Of a stretch of 64,000 nucleotides of DNA, positions 53,101 to 61,993 are shown in pieces. A program made the translations under genes and the position numbers. The first letter of the stretch is position 1, and each line of letters opens with the position of its first letter. The DNA is from Rhizobium sp. BK316 (GTDB taxonomy: Bacteria > Pseudomonadota > Alphaproteobacteria > Rhizobiales > Rhizobiaceae), in assembly GCF_014193695.1 (NCBI RefSeq), contig NZ_JACHZR010000003.1, positions 620,001 through 684,000 on the forward strand, given 5' to 3'. The notes under the pieces are model-generated. The model made no database searches, was not told the DNA's origin, and saw only the letters and a program-made list of their open reading frames with translations.

Positions 53101-53862
53101 TCACGCGATAAGGCGGGGATCGAGTTTCGCCATGGGAATAGCGCATTCGGTGACGATCCGCGCCGCCAGAGACGGGTCGAGCGGCGGCCTGACGTGGAAG
53201 AAGGCAAGTTCCAACGCCAGGCCGATCGCGAAAGGTCGCCTGCTGATAGGCACGAGATTTCGATCGAGAGCATCGGCCAACTTCGGCCACAGGCGGCGAA
53301 CGTAGGCAAGGGGCGTATCGCCTGGCCGGTGCTCATCCATCAATCGCGGTATTCCGAACTGCGCATGTCCGATGGTTGAAACCACGTAACGAAGCGTTTC
53401 CGTCGCCATTTCTTGCGGGATCACAGCACCGGACCTTCTTGCCGCGCCGTATGTCAGGTTGAGCAGGGCATCATGGCTGTCCAGAAGGAAGGCGTTCGGC
53501 AGATTGCCGGTATAATAGCGGGAGCCATCCTCCGTTTCCATGGCGATGAGATCGGCGTCGTCACTGAGCTGTCCGGCGGAAGCAATATCAAAGGCGGTGA
53601 GGACGCACGAAAAACCGCCAACCGATCCCAGGGCTGCAAACAGGTCGATCGAATGAACGTTGCCGTCCGTCGCCATTTCCTGAAGCAGGTGATTGAGGAG
53701 TGCGCTTGCAACCAGCCCCGGGCTCTGCACGGTATCTTCGATCTCACGCCAGCGCGGATCGGCAGATGCCGAGCCGTCCGCAAGGCTCTCCATCTCCTCA
53801 CGCGGAGGGGCGGACGGAGGCACGGGCGATCTGGTCGTGCGGCCGAATGTCGGAACTTTCAT
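53101..53862 (-). CDS. Hypothetical protein
   Basis: A 253-residue soluble protein I do not recognise. There is no signal peptide or membrane segment. It has a Pro/Ser-rich N-terminus (about 1-45) and a mixed alpha/beta-looking body containing LVASALLNHLLQEMATDGNVHSIDLFAALGSVGGFS and, near the C-terminus, RLWPKLADALDRNLVPISRRPFAIGLALELAFF. The codon pattern looks like its neighbours, so it is probably a real gene restricted to rhizobia. It is divergent from the nitrile hydratase operon. Confidence 0.65.
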   Translation of the reverse strand: MKVPTFGRTTRSPVPPSAPPREEMESLADGSASADPRWREIEDTVQSPGLVASALLNHLLQEMATDGNVHSIDLFAALGSVGGFSCVLTAFDIASAGQLSDDADLIAMETEDGSRYYTGNLPNAFLLDSHDALLNLTYGAARRSGAVIPQEMATETLRYVVSTIGHAQFGIPRLMDEHRPGDTPLAYVRRLWPKLADALDRNLVPISRRPFAIGLALELAFFHVRPPLDPSLAARIVTECAIPMAKLDPRLIA

Positions 53863-54047
53863 GTGTGCAATGGTGAGATGAAGCCATTAACGTTTGGTTA
53901 GGATGACAGCGAAAAATAAGGAGTTGCTTAATTAGCCTCTTCTTCAACCCTGCCGATGGCATTTATTGCGGCAATTCTTGACGAGAAATACGCTTGGCGG
54001 TCCTCCGATCGGCGCATAAGATCGAGCGCTCTACCTTGGGGAGCGCC

Positions 54048-54698
54048 ATGCGGCACAGAGACGACCACGCAGATCATGACCACGATCACCATGATCATCA
54101 CCACGACAACCACTATTCGGATATGCAGGCGCGCGTGAAAGCGCTGGAGACGCTGCTGACGGAGAAAGGGCTCATCGATCCGGCGGCAATCGATGCGATT
54201 GTCGAAACTTATGAGACGAAGGTCGGGCCGCGCAATGGCGCGCGTGTCGTTGCGAAGGCTTGGAGCGATCCGGACTTTGCCGAATGGCTGAAGCGAGACG
54301 CGACGGCGGCGATTGCCAGCCTCGGTTATACCGGCCGGCAGGGCGAGCATATGCGTGCCGTCTTCAATACGGCTGACACGCACAATCTCATCGTCTGCAC
54401 GCTCTGCTCGTGCTATCCGTGGTCGGTGCTCGGCCTGCCGCCGGTTTGGTACAAGGCACCGGCCTATCGCTCGCGTGCCGTCATCGATCCGCGCGGCGTG
54501 CTGGCAGAATTCGGGGTGACGCTGCCTGAGAGCAAGAAGGTTCGCGTCTGGGATTCGACGGCGGAGCTGCGCTACCTCGTCATTCCCGAGCGGCCAGAAG
54601 GCACCGAGGGTCTGGACGAGGAGGCGCTTGCCGATCTCGTCAGCCGCGATGCGATGATCGGAACGGCGATAGCTGGCAGGCCGGAGGTCACCCCATGA
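54048..54698 (+). CDS. nthA: Nitrile hydratase alpha subunit, cobalt type
   Basis: A 216-residue catalytic subunit that hydrates nitriles to amides. The metal-binding claw CTLCSC is at about 117-122, with Thr at the second place as in non-corrin cobalt enzymes (iron enzymes have CSLCSC). The next stretch, [23 protein letters not shown], is typical. The first 25 residues hold ten His and eight Asp residues, unlike the short N-terminus of most homologues, and may bind metal. The ATG at 54048 has GGGGAG upstream. It overlaps nthB by 4 bp (ATGA). No amidase gene is adjacent. Confidence 0.94.
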   Translation: MRHRDDHADHDHDHHDHHHDNHYSDMQARVKALETLLTEKGLIDPAAIDAIVETYETKVGPRNGARVVAKAWSDPDFAEWLKRDATAAIASLGYTGRQGEHMRAVFNTADTHNLIVCTLCSCYPWSVLGLPPVWYKAPAYRSRAVIDPRGVLAEFGVTLPESKKVRVWDSTAELRYLVIPERPEGTEGLDEEALADLVSRDAMIGTAIAGRPEVTP

Positions 54699-55354
54699 AC
54701 GGTCCACACGATCTCGGCGGGCAGATGGGCTTCGGGCCTGTCGCGCCTGAAGTGAACGAGCCCTATTTCCATGCCGAATGGGAGAAGCGGGCGCTCGGCA
54801 TCACGCTTTCCTGCGGCGCTTTCGGCGCCTGGACGATCGACGAGAGTCGTCATGCGCGCGAGAACATTCCGCCGGCCGATTATCTGGCGGCGAGCTATTA
54901 CGAGATCTGGATCCGCGGCGTAGACATGCTGCTGGAGCGTCACGGCTTTGCAAGCCACGAGGAGCTGCTGTCTGGCCACAAGCAGCACGACGGCACGGTG
55001 CCGAAGCGGGTGCTGAAAGCGGATATGGTGGTTGGCGTGCTCGCCAAAGGCGCTCCCTGCGACCGGCCAGTCGAGACTGCGCCGCTCTTCGTCGTCGGCG
55101 AGCGAGTGAAGACGAAGAATTTCAATCCCACGACCCATACGCGGCTGCCGCGTTACGCGCGCGCCAAGATGGGTGTCGTCGAGGCGGTGCAGGGCTCTTT
55201 CGTCTTTCCCGATGACAATGCCCATGGCAAAGGCGAGAATCCGCAGTGGCTCTATACCGTCGTCTTCGACGGAGCCGAGATCTGGGGCGAGGGTGCCGAT
55301 CCGTCGCTGACGGTGTCGATCGATGCATGGGAGAGCTATCTTGAGCACGTGTGA
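54695..55354 (+). CDS. nthB: Nitrile hydratase beta subunit
   Basis: A 219-residue partner subunit. Typical features: N-terminal [21 protein letters not shown]-like SGHKQHDG in the middle, and the C-terminal SH3-like barrel [36 protein letters not shown] with [18 protein letters not shown]. The subunit contacts the alpha-subunit metal site and in many cobalt enzymes helps hold the post-translationally oxidised cysteines. It starts in the alpha-subunit stop codon and overlaps the accessory gene downstream. Confidence 0.95.
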   Translation: MNGPHDLGGQMGFGPVAPEVNEPYFHAEWEKRALGITLSCGAFGAWTIDESRHARENIPPADYLAASYYEIWIRGVDMLLERHGFASHEELLSGHKQHDGTVPKRVLKADMVVGVLAKGAPCDRPVETAPLFVVGERVKTKNFNPTTHTRLPRYARAKMGVVEAVQGSFVFPDDNAHGKGENPQWLYTVVFDGAEIWGEGADPSLTVSIDAWESYLEHV

Positions 55355-55712
55355 GATGCCGTCCGAACTGGCGCAATTGCCCGGCCTGCCGAAGTCACTG
55401 CAGGGTGATCCTGCCTTTCCCGAGCCCTGGGCGGCGGAAGCCTTCGCCATGACCGTGCATCTGCATGAGAAGGGGCTGTTTACCTGGAGCGAATGGGCCG
55501 AGACCCTGTCGCGGGAATTGCACAGGCACGGCCGGGCCGAGGATGGCAGCGATTATTTCGACTGCTGGGTGGCGGCACTTTCCGATCTGCTCGTCAGCTG
55601 TGGCGTGGCGGATGCTGACGCGATCCTCGACCTGCAGGGGAGCTGGCAGCGCGCGGCGGAGGCGACGCCGCACGGCAAGCCGATCGAGCTTGCCAACGAT
55701 CCCTTGCGCTGA
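55341..55712 (+). CDS. Nitrile hydratase accessory (activator) protein
   Basis: A 123-residue protein of the nitrile hydratase accessory family, related to the beta-subunit N-terminal half and to the p14K/NthE activators that mediate cobalt insertion through self-subunit swapping. Pattern: LPGLPKSLQGDPAFPEPWAAEAFAMTVHLHEKGLFTWSEWAETLSRELHR. A TTG at 55341 with GGGAG seven bases upstream overlaps nthB by 14 bp; an ATG at 55356, just past the nthB stop, is the alternative. The operon therefore has alpha, beta and activator in the usual cobalt-type order. Confidence 0.88.
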   Translation: MSTCEMPSELAQLPGLPKSLQGDPAFPEPWAAEAFAMTVHLHEKGLFTWSEWAETLSRELHRHGRAEDGSDYFDCWVAALSDLLVSCGVADADAILDLQGSWQRAAEATPHGKPIELANDPLR

Positions 55713-55732
55713 GTTTTATTACGGTTCCCGCT

Positions 55733-56515
55733 TCACGATGGAAACTGCCGGTAACATTCCTCGGCGACCTTGCGCAGCATGTCGCGGGAGATTTCGCCGG
55801 TGACCGCATAGCCGAGTTCGCCGTCGATCCAGTAGAAGGTCTCGACATCTTTTGCGGAGGCGAAGCGGAAGCTCGTCGTCCTGTTTTCCTTGTTGCGGCC
55901 GACGATGACGGTCAGGCGTTCGCCGCCCTGATCCTCATACATGAACATGGCGCCCGGTCTTCCATCGACCGGCAGCAGGCGGCCGCCGACGAGGTGGAAG
56001 CCGAGGGATTTGAGGTCTGGCACCTTGAGGTCGGGGATCGCCAGCCGTTTGCCGAGCCAGGTCGCCAGATGCGCCTCCTCATTGGCAAAGACTTCGACCG
56101 GGTGGCGCACTTCGCTCGCATAGACGAGGAAGGCGGTTTCGGCCTGTTTCGGCAGGGTTTCGGATTCGGCAAGCTGTAGCGGCGGGCGTTCGAAGAGCGG
56201 CGGGATGAAGCGGTCGCTGAGCGCGCCGAGCGCAAAGAGCGCGACGGCGGCAGCCGCGAGTGCGGAGCGCATCTTCCAGGGGGAGGCGGGCTCTGCCGGT
56301 GTCACCAGCTGGAGATCGGTGTCGCGGCTCTTATCGTAGCCTGCAAACAGGGATTTGATGCCGGCATTCTGCGTCCGCCAGCCGGCGACCATGGCGGCTT
56401 CATCGGGGTTTTCGGCGAGATAGGCTTCCACGCGGGCACGGGCTGCCTCCGGCAATTGCCCATCGGCGTAAGCGTGCAGGTCCGCTTCGGTCACGGTGGG
56501 ATTGGTCTCGTTCAT
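55733..56515 (-). CDS. Anti-sigma factor, membrane-anchored
   Basis: A 260-residue protein. The N-terminal cytoplasmic part (about 1-80) contains TEADLHAYADGQLPEAARARVEAYLAENPDEAAMVAGWR, the zinc-finger-less anti-sigma pattern typical of alphaproteobacterial transmembrane regulators. One helix (about 84-102, ALAAAAVALFALGALS) spans the membrane and the C-terminal part is periplasmic. It overlaps the ECF sigma gene by 4 bp and presumably holds that sigma factor inactive until an envelope signal arrives. Confidence 0.88.
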   Translation of the reverse strand: MNETNPTVTEADLHAYADGQLPEAARARVEAYLAENPDEAAMVAGWRTQNAGIKSLFAGYDKSRDTDLQLVTPAEPASPWKMRSALAAAAVALFALGALSDRFIPPLFERPPLQLAESETLPKQAETAFLVYASEVRHPVEVFANEEAHLATWLGKRLAIPDLKVPDLKSLGFHLVGGRLLPVDGRPGAMFMYEDQGGERLTVIVGRNKENRTTSFRFASAKDVETFYWIDGELGYAVTGEISRDMLRKVAEECYRQFPS

Positions 56516-57027
56516 TTCGGTCTCCGAAGCGTAATCACGTTGTCGGCTTTCATATGCTCGCCCATGCGCTGGCGTGCGCGCGACAGGCGCGACATGACGG
56601 TGCCGATCGGGATGTCCAGCATGGTTGCCACTTCGCTGTAGCTGTAGCCCTCGATGACGACGAGCATCAGCACGGCGCGGTATTCCTCCGACAGGCTGTC
56701 GAGGGCCTGTTCCAGCCGCAGGCGCTCCAGCGGATCGGCCTGAGCTTCGGGATTGGCCATTTCCTCAGCAGCATCGAGATCGACCAGCCGGTCGCGGGGG
56801 CCTGCGCGGCGGGTGTTGCGATAGAGGTTGGTCATCGTCGTCAGAACCCAGCCGCGCAGGTTGATGCCGCGCCACTGGCCGCGCCGGGCCAGAACCTTTT
56901 CCACGCAATCCTGAAGCAGATCCTCGCCTTCGGCATCCGAGCGGGTGAGGCTGCGGGAATAGCGGCGAAGGGAGGGGAGGAGGGCCAGGATCTGGCCCTC
57001 GAACGTGTCGGGTGGGGGCGTCTTCAC
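56512..57027 (-). CDS. ECF sigma factor
   Basis: A 171-residue extracytoplasmic-function sigma-70 factor. Region 2 reads LLPSLRRYSRSLTRSDAEGEDLLQDCVEKVLARRGQW and NLRGWVLTTMTNLYRNTRR. Region 4 reads LSEEYRAVLMLVVIEGYSYSEVATMLDIPIGTVMSRLSRARQRM. The GTG at 57027 with GAGG five bases upstream is preferred to an ATG at 57063 inside the preceding gene. It is coupled to the anti-sigma gene downstream and follows a secreted Yx(FWY)xxD protein by 10 bp, so the three probably form one operon. Confidence 0.92.
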   Translation of the reverse strand: MKTPPPDTFEGQILALLPSLRRYSRSLTRSDAEGEDLLQDCVEKVLARRGQWRGINLRGWVLTTMTNLYRNTRRAGPRDRLVDLDAAEEMANPEAQADPLERLRLEQALDSLSEEYRAVLMLVVIEGYSYSEVATMLDIPIGTVMSRLSRARQRMGEHMKADNVITLRRPK

Positions 57028-57037
57028 ACTTGCCTCA

Positions 57038-57418
57038 TCAGGGCTTTGCGAGGTCCCAGACACCGCCGACGCCGTCGCCGGTGATGTCGCCGGACTTCAT
57101 GTCCTTCACCCAATAATAGAGCGGCATGCCGTCCTTGGCCCACTGCTTCTTTCCATCCTTGCGTTCGACGAGCGAGTATGCACCATCGGCCTTGGCGTCG
57201 GAAGCGGCGAGGAAGGGCGGCCAGTTGGTGGCGCACTTGTCGTAGCAGTTCGAGACGCCCTTTTCGTCCTTCTTGTAGGTGTAGAGCGTCATGCCCTTTT
57301 CGCCGGCAAGAACCTTACCCTTGGCCGATTCGACTGACGTGACGGCGGGGGCGGCGAAGGCTGCGGTGGCGGTGGCAGCGACGAGCGCCAGCACGGACAG
57401 GAATTTCACGGACTTCAT
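57038..57418 (-). CDS. Secreted protein with Yx(FWY)xxD motifs (COG4315 type)
   Basis: A 126-residue exported protein with a clear Sec signal peptide (VKFLSVLALVAATATAAFAA, about 1-23). The mature part carries two Yx(FWY)xxD motifs, LYTYKKD and LYYWVKD, and a Cys pair in NCYDKCATNWPPF. The function of the family is unknown. The ATG at 57418 is preceded by GAGGAGAGAG. It is the first gene before the ECF sigma/anti-sigma pair and may be both part of and a target of that regulon. Confidence 0.88.
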   Translation of the reverse strand: MKSVKFLSVLALVAATATAAFAAPAVTSVESAKGKVLAGEKGMTLYTYKKDEKGVSNCYDKCATNWPPFLAASDAKADGAYSLVERKDGKKQWAKDGMPLYYWVKDMKSGDITGDGVGGVWDLAKP

Positions 57419-57706
57419 AGTCTCTCTCCTCGGGTTAGGCACGCATTCTTGCGTTACCGGACATGAGACACGGCAGGCTGCCGATTTATTCCCGCTTTCT
57501 TTTTCCCGATCCGCAGCTCCCGTTGAAAGCCACATGGGGTCGCGGCGGAGCGGTTTCGATGACGCTTCGAAGGCTAGGCAGGGTCTCGGAATATGCTAGT
57601 GTCGGCCCGCCTGCGTGACTGGCGAGACAGATGGAGAACCATCGGGAAGCGCAGGTTGTCGATGCCGCTCGCCTGGGCACAAAATGAATCCTTGTAGCCG
57701 TGTACC

Positions 57707-59008
57707 ATGCCCATGCAGAACCAGAATCCTCGCCTTATCGAAGCCCTTTCGCAACTTGATCAGCTCACCAACTGGGAACAGCGTCCGCGCGGCGAAATGC
57801 GCGTCGGACTGGAGCCGATCATTGATCTCTCCGCCCGTCTCGGCAATCCGCACCACGCCTTCCGCTCGATCCATGTGGCGGGCACCAAGGGCAAGAGCTC
57901 GACCTCGGCGCTGCTCGAAGCGGGGCTGCGCCATGCCGGCATTTCCGTCGGGCGTTATGCGTCGCCGCATGTGGAGCACATTTCCGAGCGTGTCAGCATC
58001 AACAGCCGGCCGGTTGAGGAGGCTGTGCTGGCCGAGGCGCTCTTCCTGGCGCTCGATGCCTTGCGCGCTGCAAGGACGGAAGGGACAGCGGCAGAGGCTG
58101 CGACATGGTTCGATATGCTGACGGCGGCCGGCTTCCTGATCTTCCGGGATGCGGGCGTAAAATGGGCCGTGGTCGAGACGGGTCTCGGCGGGAGGCTGGA
58201 TTCCACCAATATCGTTGCGAGCGACGTTTCCATCATCACCAATATCGGCCTCGAACATACGGAGATATTGGGCAAGACGCGCGCCGCCATCGCCTTCGAA
58301 AAGGCCGGCATCATCAAGCCGCATTCGACGGTGGTGACACCGGTTGAGGCCGACGATGAGGCGGGCGCGGTCATTGCCAAGCGCGCTGTCGAAATCGAAG
58401 CGCGGCTTATCCGGCCGGATTTTTCCGGGCTGAAGACGATTGCCGAGCGCAATGTCGCCGTTGCAGGTGCCGCACTCGACGTGCTGGGCGAACTCGGCGT
58501 GGAGGCGCAGGATGGCCGGAAGGTCGGCGGATGGCTGATCGACAAGGCGGCCGAGCAGGAATCACAATTGCCGGGTCGGTTGGAGCATTTCGTCGTGCCC
58601 GTCGCGGGCAGGGGCGTTTCCGTCGCGCTCGACGGGGCGCATGTGCCCTTCAATCTCGAAGCTGTGCTGGACGATCTCTTCGGCATGGAGGGGTTTGCCG
58701 GACCGGGTATCGCGGTCGTTGCGATTGCGGCGGATAAGGATGCCGCCGGGCTCCTCGAAGTGATGGGCGGTTACGGTGTCTCGCCGATCTTCACGTCGGT
58801 TTCGGACCGTTTTCGTTCGCCTGCCGAACTGCGAGAGCTTGCCGACACGATCGGCCTTGCCAGCGAAGTGATCGACGATCCGCAGAAGGCTTACGAGAAG
58901 GCGCTCGAGCGGGCTGCCGGCACCGGCGCCTGGGTGATCCTCACGGGGTCGCTTTATCTCGTTGGGGTTCTACGTGAGCGGATCATTCGGGAAGCCGCGA
59001 AAAGCTAG
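57707..59008 (+). CDS. folC: FolC-like folylpolyglutamate/dihydrofolate synthase
   Basis: A 433-residue Mur-ligase-fold enzyme. The P-loop is HVAGTKGKSST (about 57-66), followed by GRYASPHVEHISERVSIN, WAVVETGLGGRLDSTN and NIGLEHTEILGKTRAAIAFEKAGIIK, all FolC hallmarks. FolC adds glutamate to dihydropteroate and/or folates. It stands alone here, whereas rhizobia usually have folC behind accD, so this could be a second, diverged copy; the P-loop has Lys where many FolC proteins have Asn. ATG at 57707 lacks a good ribosome-binding site. Confidence 0.82.
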   Translation: MPMQNQNPRLIEALSQLDQLTNWEQRPRGEMRVGLEPIIDLSARLGNPHHAFRSIHVAGTKGKSSTSALLEAGLRHAGISVGRYASPHVEHISERVSINSRPVEEAVLAEALFLALDALRAARTEGTAAEAATWFDMLTAAGFLIFRDAGVKWAVVETGLGGRLDSTNIVASDVSIITNIGLEHTEILGKTRAAIAFEKAGIIKPHSTVVTPVEADDEAGAVIAKRAVEIEARLIRPDFSGLKTIAERNVAVAGAALDVLGELGVEAQDGRKVGGWLIDKAAEQESQLPGRLEHFVVPVAGRGVSVALDGAHVPFNLEAVLDDLFGMEGFAGPGIAVVAIAADKDAAGLLEVMGGYGVSPIFTSVSDRFRSPAELRELADTIGLASEVIDDPQKAYEKALERAAGTGAWVILTGSLYLVGVLRERIIREAAKS

Positions 59009-59167
59009 CGGCGCGAAATAGGGCCGATTGCGATCATCCTCGGTCGGCTTGCGATCCTGAAATTTCAGTCTCACGGAAGAGTGAAGCCTTCGTGCGTTCT
59101 ATTTCTATTGCGCACAATTAAATTGTGCATTATTGATTTTAGCGTTGGCATTCGAAAGGAACACAAC

Positions 59168-59947
59168 ATGCGTAATTTTCTGAAGATTGCACTGGTTGCC
59201 AGTGCGCTAGCCGCGATGGCTTCTCCTTCGTTTTCGGCAGATGCGAAGCCGACGGTGGTTCTGGTGCATGGCGCTTTTGCCGATGCGTCGAGCTGGAACG
59301 GCGTCATCGAAAAGCTCGAAAAGGATGGCTACTCGGTGGTCGCTGCTGCCAATCCGCTTCGCGGGGTTAAGTCTGATGGCGATTATATCAGGCGCGTCGT
59401 TGCGGGCATCAAAACCCCTGTCGTACTCGTCGGCCATTCCTATGGCGGCTCTGTGATAACAGAGGCTGCGTCTTCGTCAACAAACGTGAAATCGCTGGTC
59501 TACGTCGCCGCTTTCGCACCCGATAGCGGTGAAACGGCGGCGGCGCTCTCGGGCAAATTTCCGGGCGGCACGCTGGCAACCGCGCTTGCCGAGCCCGTTG
59601 CGCTCGATGGCGGCGTCAAGGATCTTTATATCGATCAGGCCAAGTTCCATGATCAGTTTGCAGCCGACGTGCCGGAAGACGAGGCCAAGCTGATGGCGGC
59701 GACGCAGCGCCCGATCACCGACGCCGCGCTTAACGAGGCAAGCGACAAGGCAGCCTGGAAGACGATCCCGGCCTATTTCGTCTATGGCGATGCAGATAAG
59801 AACATTCCGGCAAAGGCTCTGCAGTGGATGGCCGACCGCGCGCATTCGAAGGATACCGTCGTGGTATCGGGCGCATCCCATGTCGTGATGGTCTCACATC
59901 CCGACAAGGTCGCAAAGCTGATCGAAGAGGCGGCTTCGAGCAAGTAA
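59168..59947 (+). CDS. Secreted alpha/beta hydrolase
   Basis: A 259-residue protein. A Sec signal peptide (FLKIALVASALAAMASPSFSA, about 1-24) precedes an alpha/beta hydrolase domain: VLVHGAFADASSW (oxyanion region), nucleophile elbow GHSYGG, acid in VYGDADKNIP and His in SGASHVVMVSHPD. It resembles salicylate-esterase/acetone-cyanohydrin-lyase-like small hydrolases found in many proteobacteria. ATG at 59168 follows AAAGGAA. Monocistronic, with a strong terminator. Confidence 0.9.
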   Translation: MRNFLKIALVASALAAMASPSFSADAKPTVVLVHGAFADASSWNGVIEKLEKDGYSVVAAANPLRGVKSDGDYIRRVVAGIKTPVVLVGHSYGGSVITEAASSSTNVKSLVYVAAFAPDSGETAAALSGKFPGGTLATALAEPVALDGGVKDLYIDQAKFHDQFAADVPEDEAKLMAATQRPITDAALNEASDKAAWKTIPAYFVYGDADKNIPAKALQWMADRAHSKDTVVVSGASHVVMVSHPDKVAKLIEEAASSK

Positions 59948-59984
59948 GCGATGATGCTGCTCATTGGAGCCAGCGCGAATAAAG

Positions 59985-60011
59985 CGTGCCGGAGATTTTC
60001 GCTCCGGCACG
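59985..60011 (+). terminator. Terminator after the secreted hydrolase gene
   Basis: Perfect 10-bp stem CGTGCCGGAG/CTCCGGCACG (59985-59994 with 60002-60011, 7-nt loop), then TCTGCGTTT, 37 bp after the stop codon. Confidence 0.75.
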
Positions 60012-60072
60012 TCTGCGTTTGAGGTGAATTTCCGCCTTGCCTACGCGATGCGAATCCTGCCAAGTCGCTTCC

Positions 60073-61200
60073 ATGCAATTCGCCCCTCAACAGGATGAAG
60101 CTCTGAAGGCCGTTTCGAACTGGCTGAAGGAAGGTAGGTCTCCGCTCTTCCGTCTGTTCGGCTATGCCGGAACGGGCAAGACGACGCTTGCCAAGCATTT
60201 TGCCGAGCATGTCGATGGCGATGTTCTGTTTGCCGCCTTCACCGGCAAGGCGGCGCAGGTGCTGCGCTCGCGCGGGGCATCGAATGCCAAGACCATCCAT
60301 TCGCTGATCTACCGGCCGCGCGGCGAGGAAGAGGTGGAGGACGAGGAAACCGGCAAGACCTCGATCGCGCCGATGTTTTCCATCAACCGCCAGAGCCCGG
60401 TCGCCAAGGCGGCGTTGATCATCGTCGACGAGTGCTCGATGGTGGACGAGGCGCTCGGCAAGGACCTGATGAGCTTCGGCACGCCGATCCTGGTGCTCGG
60501 CGATCCCGGCCAGCTGCCGCCGGTGTCGGGCGGCGGCTATTTCACCAATCAGGAGCCGGATTATCTGCTGACGGATATCCACCGGCAGGCACGCGACAAC
60601 CCGATCATCAAGCTTGCCATGCAGGTGCGTGAGGGCAACGAGATCATGTATGGCGACTATGGCACGGCGCAGGTGATCTCGAAGAACGAGGTGACGCAGC
60701 CGCTGGTCATGGATGCCGATCAGGTGCTCGTCGGCACCAACAAGACGCGGCGACGCTATAATCAGCGCCTGCGGGAACTCAAAGGTTTTACGACCGAACA
60801 TCCGCAGACCGGCGACAAGCTGGTCTGCCTGCGCAACGACCCGGCCAAGGGCCTGCTCAACGGCTCGCTCTGGCAGGTCATGACCTCGTCCAAGGAAACG
60901 ACGAAGCCCGGCATCAACCTGCTGGTCCGCCCTGAAGACGACGACATGGATCGGGGGGCTGCGAAGATCAAGCTCCTGAAGCAGGCCTTCGAGAATGTGG
61001 AAGGCGAGATTCCCTGGAACACGCGCAAACGCTATGACGAGTTCGACTACGGCTATGCGCTGACGGTGCATAAGGCGCAGGGTTCGCAGTGGAACAATGT
61101 CGTGCTGTTCGACGAAAGCTGGGCCTTCCGCGACACGCGCGAGCGCTGGCTCTATACGGCGATCACACGCGCGGCAGAGACGCTTACGATCGTCCGCTGA
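60073..61200 (+). CDS. RecD-like ATP-dependent helicase
   Basis: A 375-residue superfamily 1B helicase (AAA_30/UvrD_C_2 type, similar to phage Dda and the C-terminal half of RecD2). Walker A is GYAGTGKTT (about 30-38), Walker B LIIVDECSMVD, motif III LVLGDPGQLPPV, and motif V/VI GYALTVHKAQGSQWNNVVLFDES with TAITRAAETL. It would move 5'-3' on single-stranded DNA. It has no nuclease domain and no RecBC partners nearby. A TTG at 60037 is an alternative start. Common in rhizobia; its role is uncharacterised. Confidence 0.9.
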   Translation: MQFAPQQDEALKAVSNWLKEGRSPLFRLFGYAGTGKTTLAKHFAEHVDGDVLFAAFTGKAAQVLRSRGASNAKTIHSLIYRPRGEEEVEDEETGKTSIAPMFSINRQSPVAKAALIIVDECSMVDEALGKDLMSFGTPILVLGDPGQLPPVSGGGYFTNQEPDYLLTDIHRQARDNPIIKLAMQVREGNEIMYGDYGTAQVISKNEVTQPLVMDADQVLVGTNKTRRRYNQRLRELKGFTTEHPQTGDKLVCLRNDPAKGLLNGSLWQVMTSSKETTKPGINLLVRPEDDDMDRGAAKIKLLKQAFENVEGEIPWNTRKRYDEFDYGYALTVHKAQGSQWNNVVLFDESWAFRDTRERWLYTAITRAAETLTIVR

Positions 61201-61300
61201 AGGTTGGCGTCCGCTAGGGATTGGCGTCGGCTGACGGGCCTTGCCGAAGAATAATGTTCGCGCGCAGGAAAGCGGTGGCGGCCGCTGACGGAGATGGGAA

Positions 61301-61993
61301 TCAGGCCTGCACAACGCCGAGGAGAACCGCCTTGGCGATGGCCTGGAAGCGGTTGTTGGCGTGGAATTTCAGAATGATATCGGCTTCGAGCGCGCGTGCT
61401 TCCTCATGCTTGAGGTCGAGGGCGCGGGCGATGCGCGGCGTCGAATATCCCTCGGCCATCAGCTCCAGGCACTGGCGTTCCTGATCGGTCAGGCTTGCCG
61501 GATCCCTGTTGTCGTTGATCGGCGGCAGGTCGAGGCTGCTGTCGTAATCGAGAAGGTCGCTCACCTGCTGCAGCTGTCGATGCAACGTCGACATCTCGGC
61601 CGTCAGCTCGCGCCTGCGCTGGGAAAGGGCCTCGTGGAAGATCGACTCGGCCTCTTCCTGCGAGGCCGCGCCGCGCAAAACATCCATCAATTCCTGGATG
61701 ACGGCGATCGGCATGCCGGTTTCGCGGCAGGCGGTGATGACTGCCATGCGCATGACGTCATCCTGATCGTAAACGCGCATCAGGCCGATGCGGTTTGCGG
61801 AAATCAGGCCCTTCTCTTCGTAGAAATGCAATGTCCTGTGCGTGACGCCGAAAGCGTTCGCCATGTCGGCGATCGGAACGGGACCGTGTGGGAGATCCGG
61901 CGGCAAAGCGGCCGAAGGCAGGAACCGGTATTTCGACCGGGCCTCCGAAGCGATACCGGCGGCAGCAAACAAACGCTTGGAACCGTCTGGCAT
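61301..61993 (-). CDS. MerR-LuxR fusion transcriptional regulator
   Basis: A 230-residue protein with two DNA-binding motifs. The MerR domain (about 40-110) reads IADMANAFGVTHRTLHFYEEKGLISANRIGLMRVYDQDDVMRMAVI, followed by a helical region (about 110-165). The C-terminal 65 residues match a LuxR/GerE helix-turn-helix: LTDQERQCLELMAEGYSTPRIARALDLKHEEARALEADIILKFHANNRFQAI. There are no metal-binding Cys residues of the classic MerR sensors. The ATG at 61993 has AGGAGGG upstream. It is divergent from pdxJ across 447 bp. The target is unknown. Confidence 0.85.
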   Translation of the reverse strand: MPDGSKRLFAAAGIASEARSKYRFLPSAALPPDLPHGPVPIADMANAFGVTHRTLHFYEEKGLISANRIGLMRVYDQDDVMRMAVITACRETGMPIAVIQELMDVLRGAASQEEAESIFHEALSQRRRELTAEMSTLHRQLQQVSDLLDYDSSLDLPPINDNRDPASLTDQERQCLELMAEGYSTPRIARALDLKHEEARALEADIILKFHANNRFQAIAKAVLLGVVQA

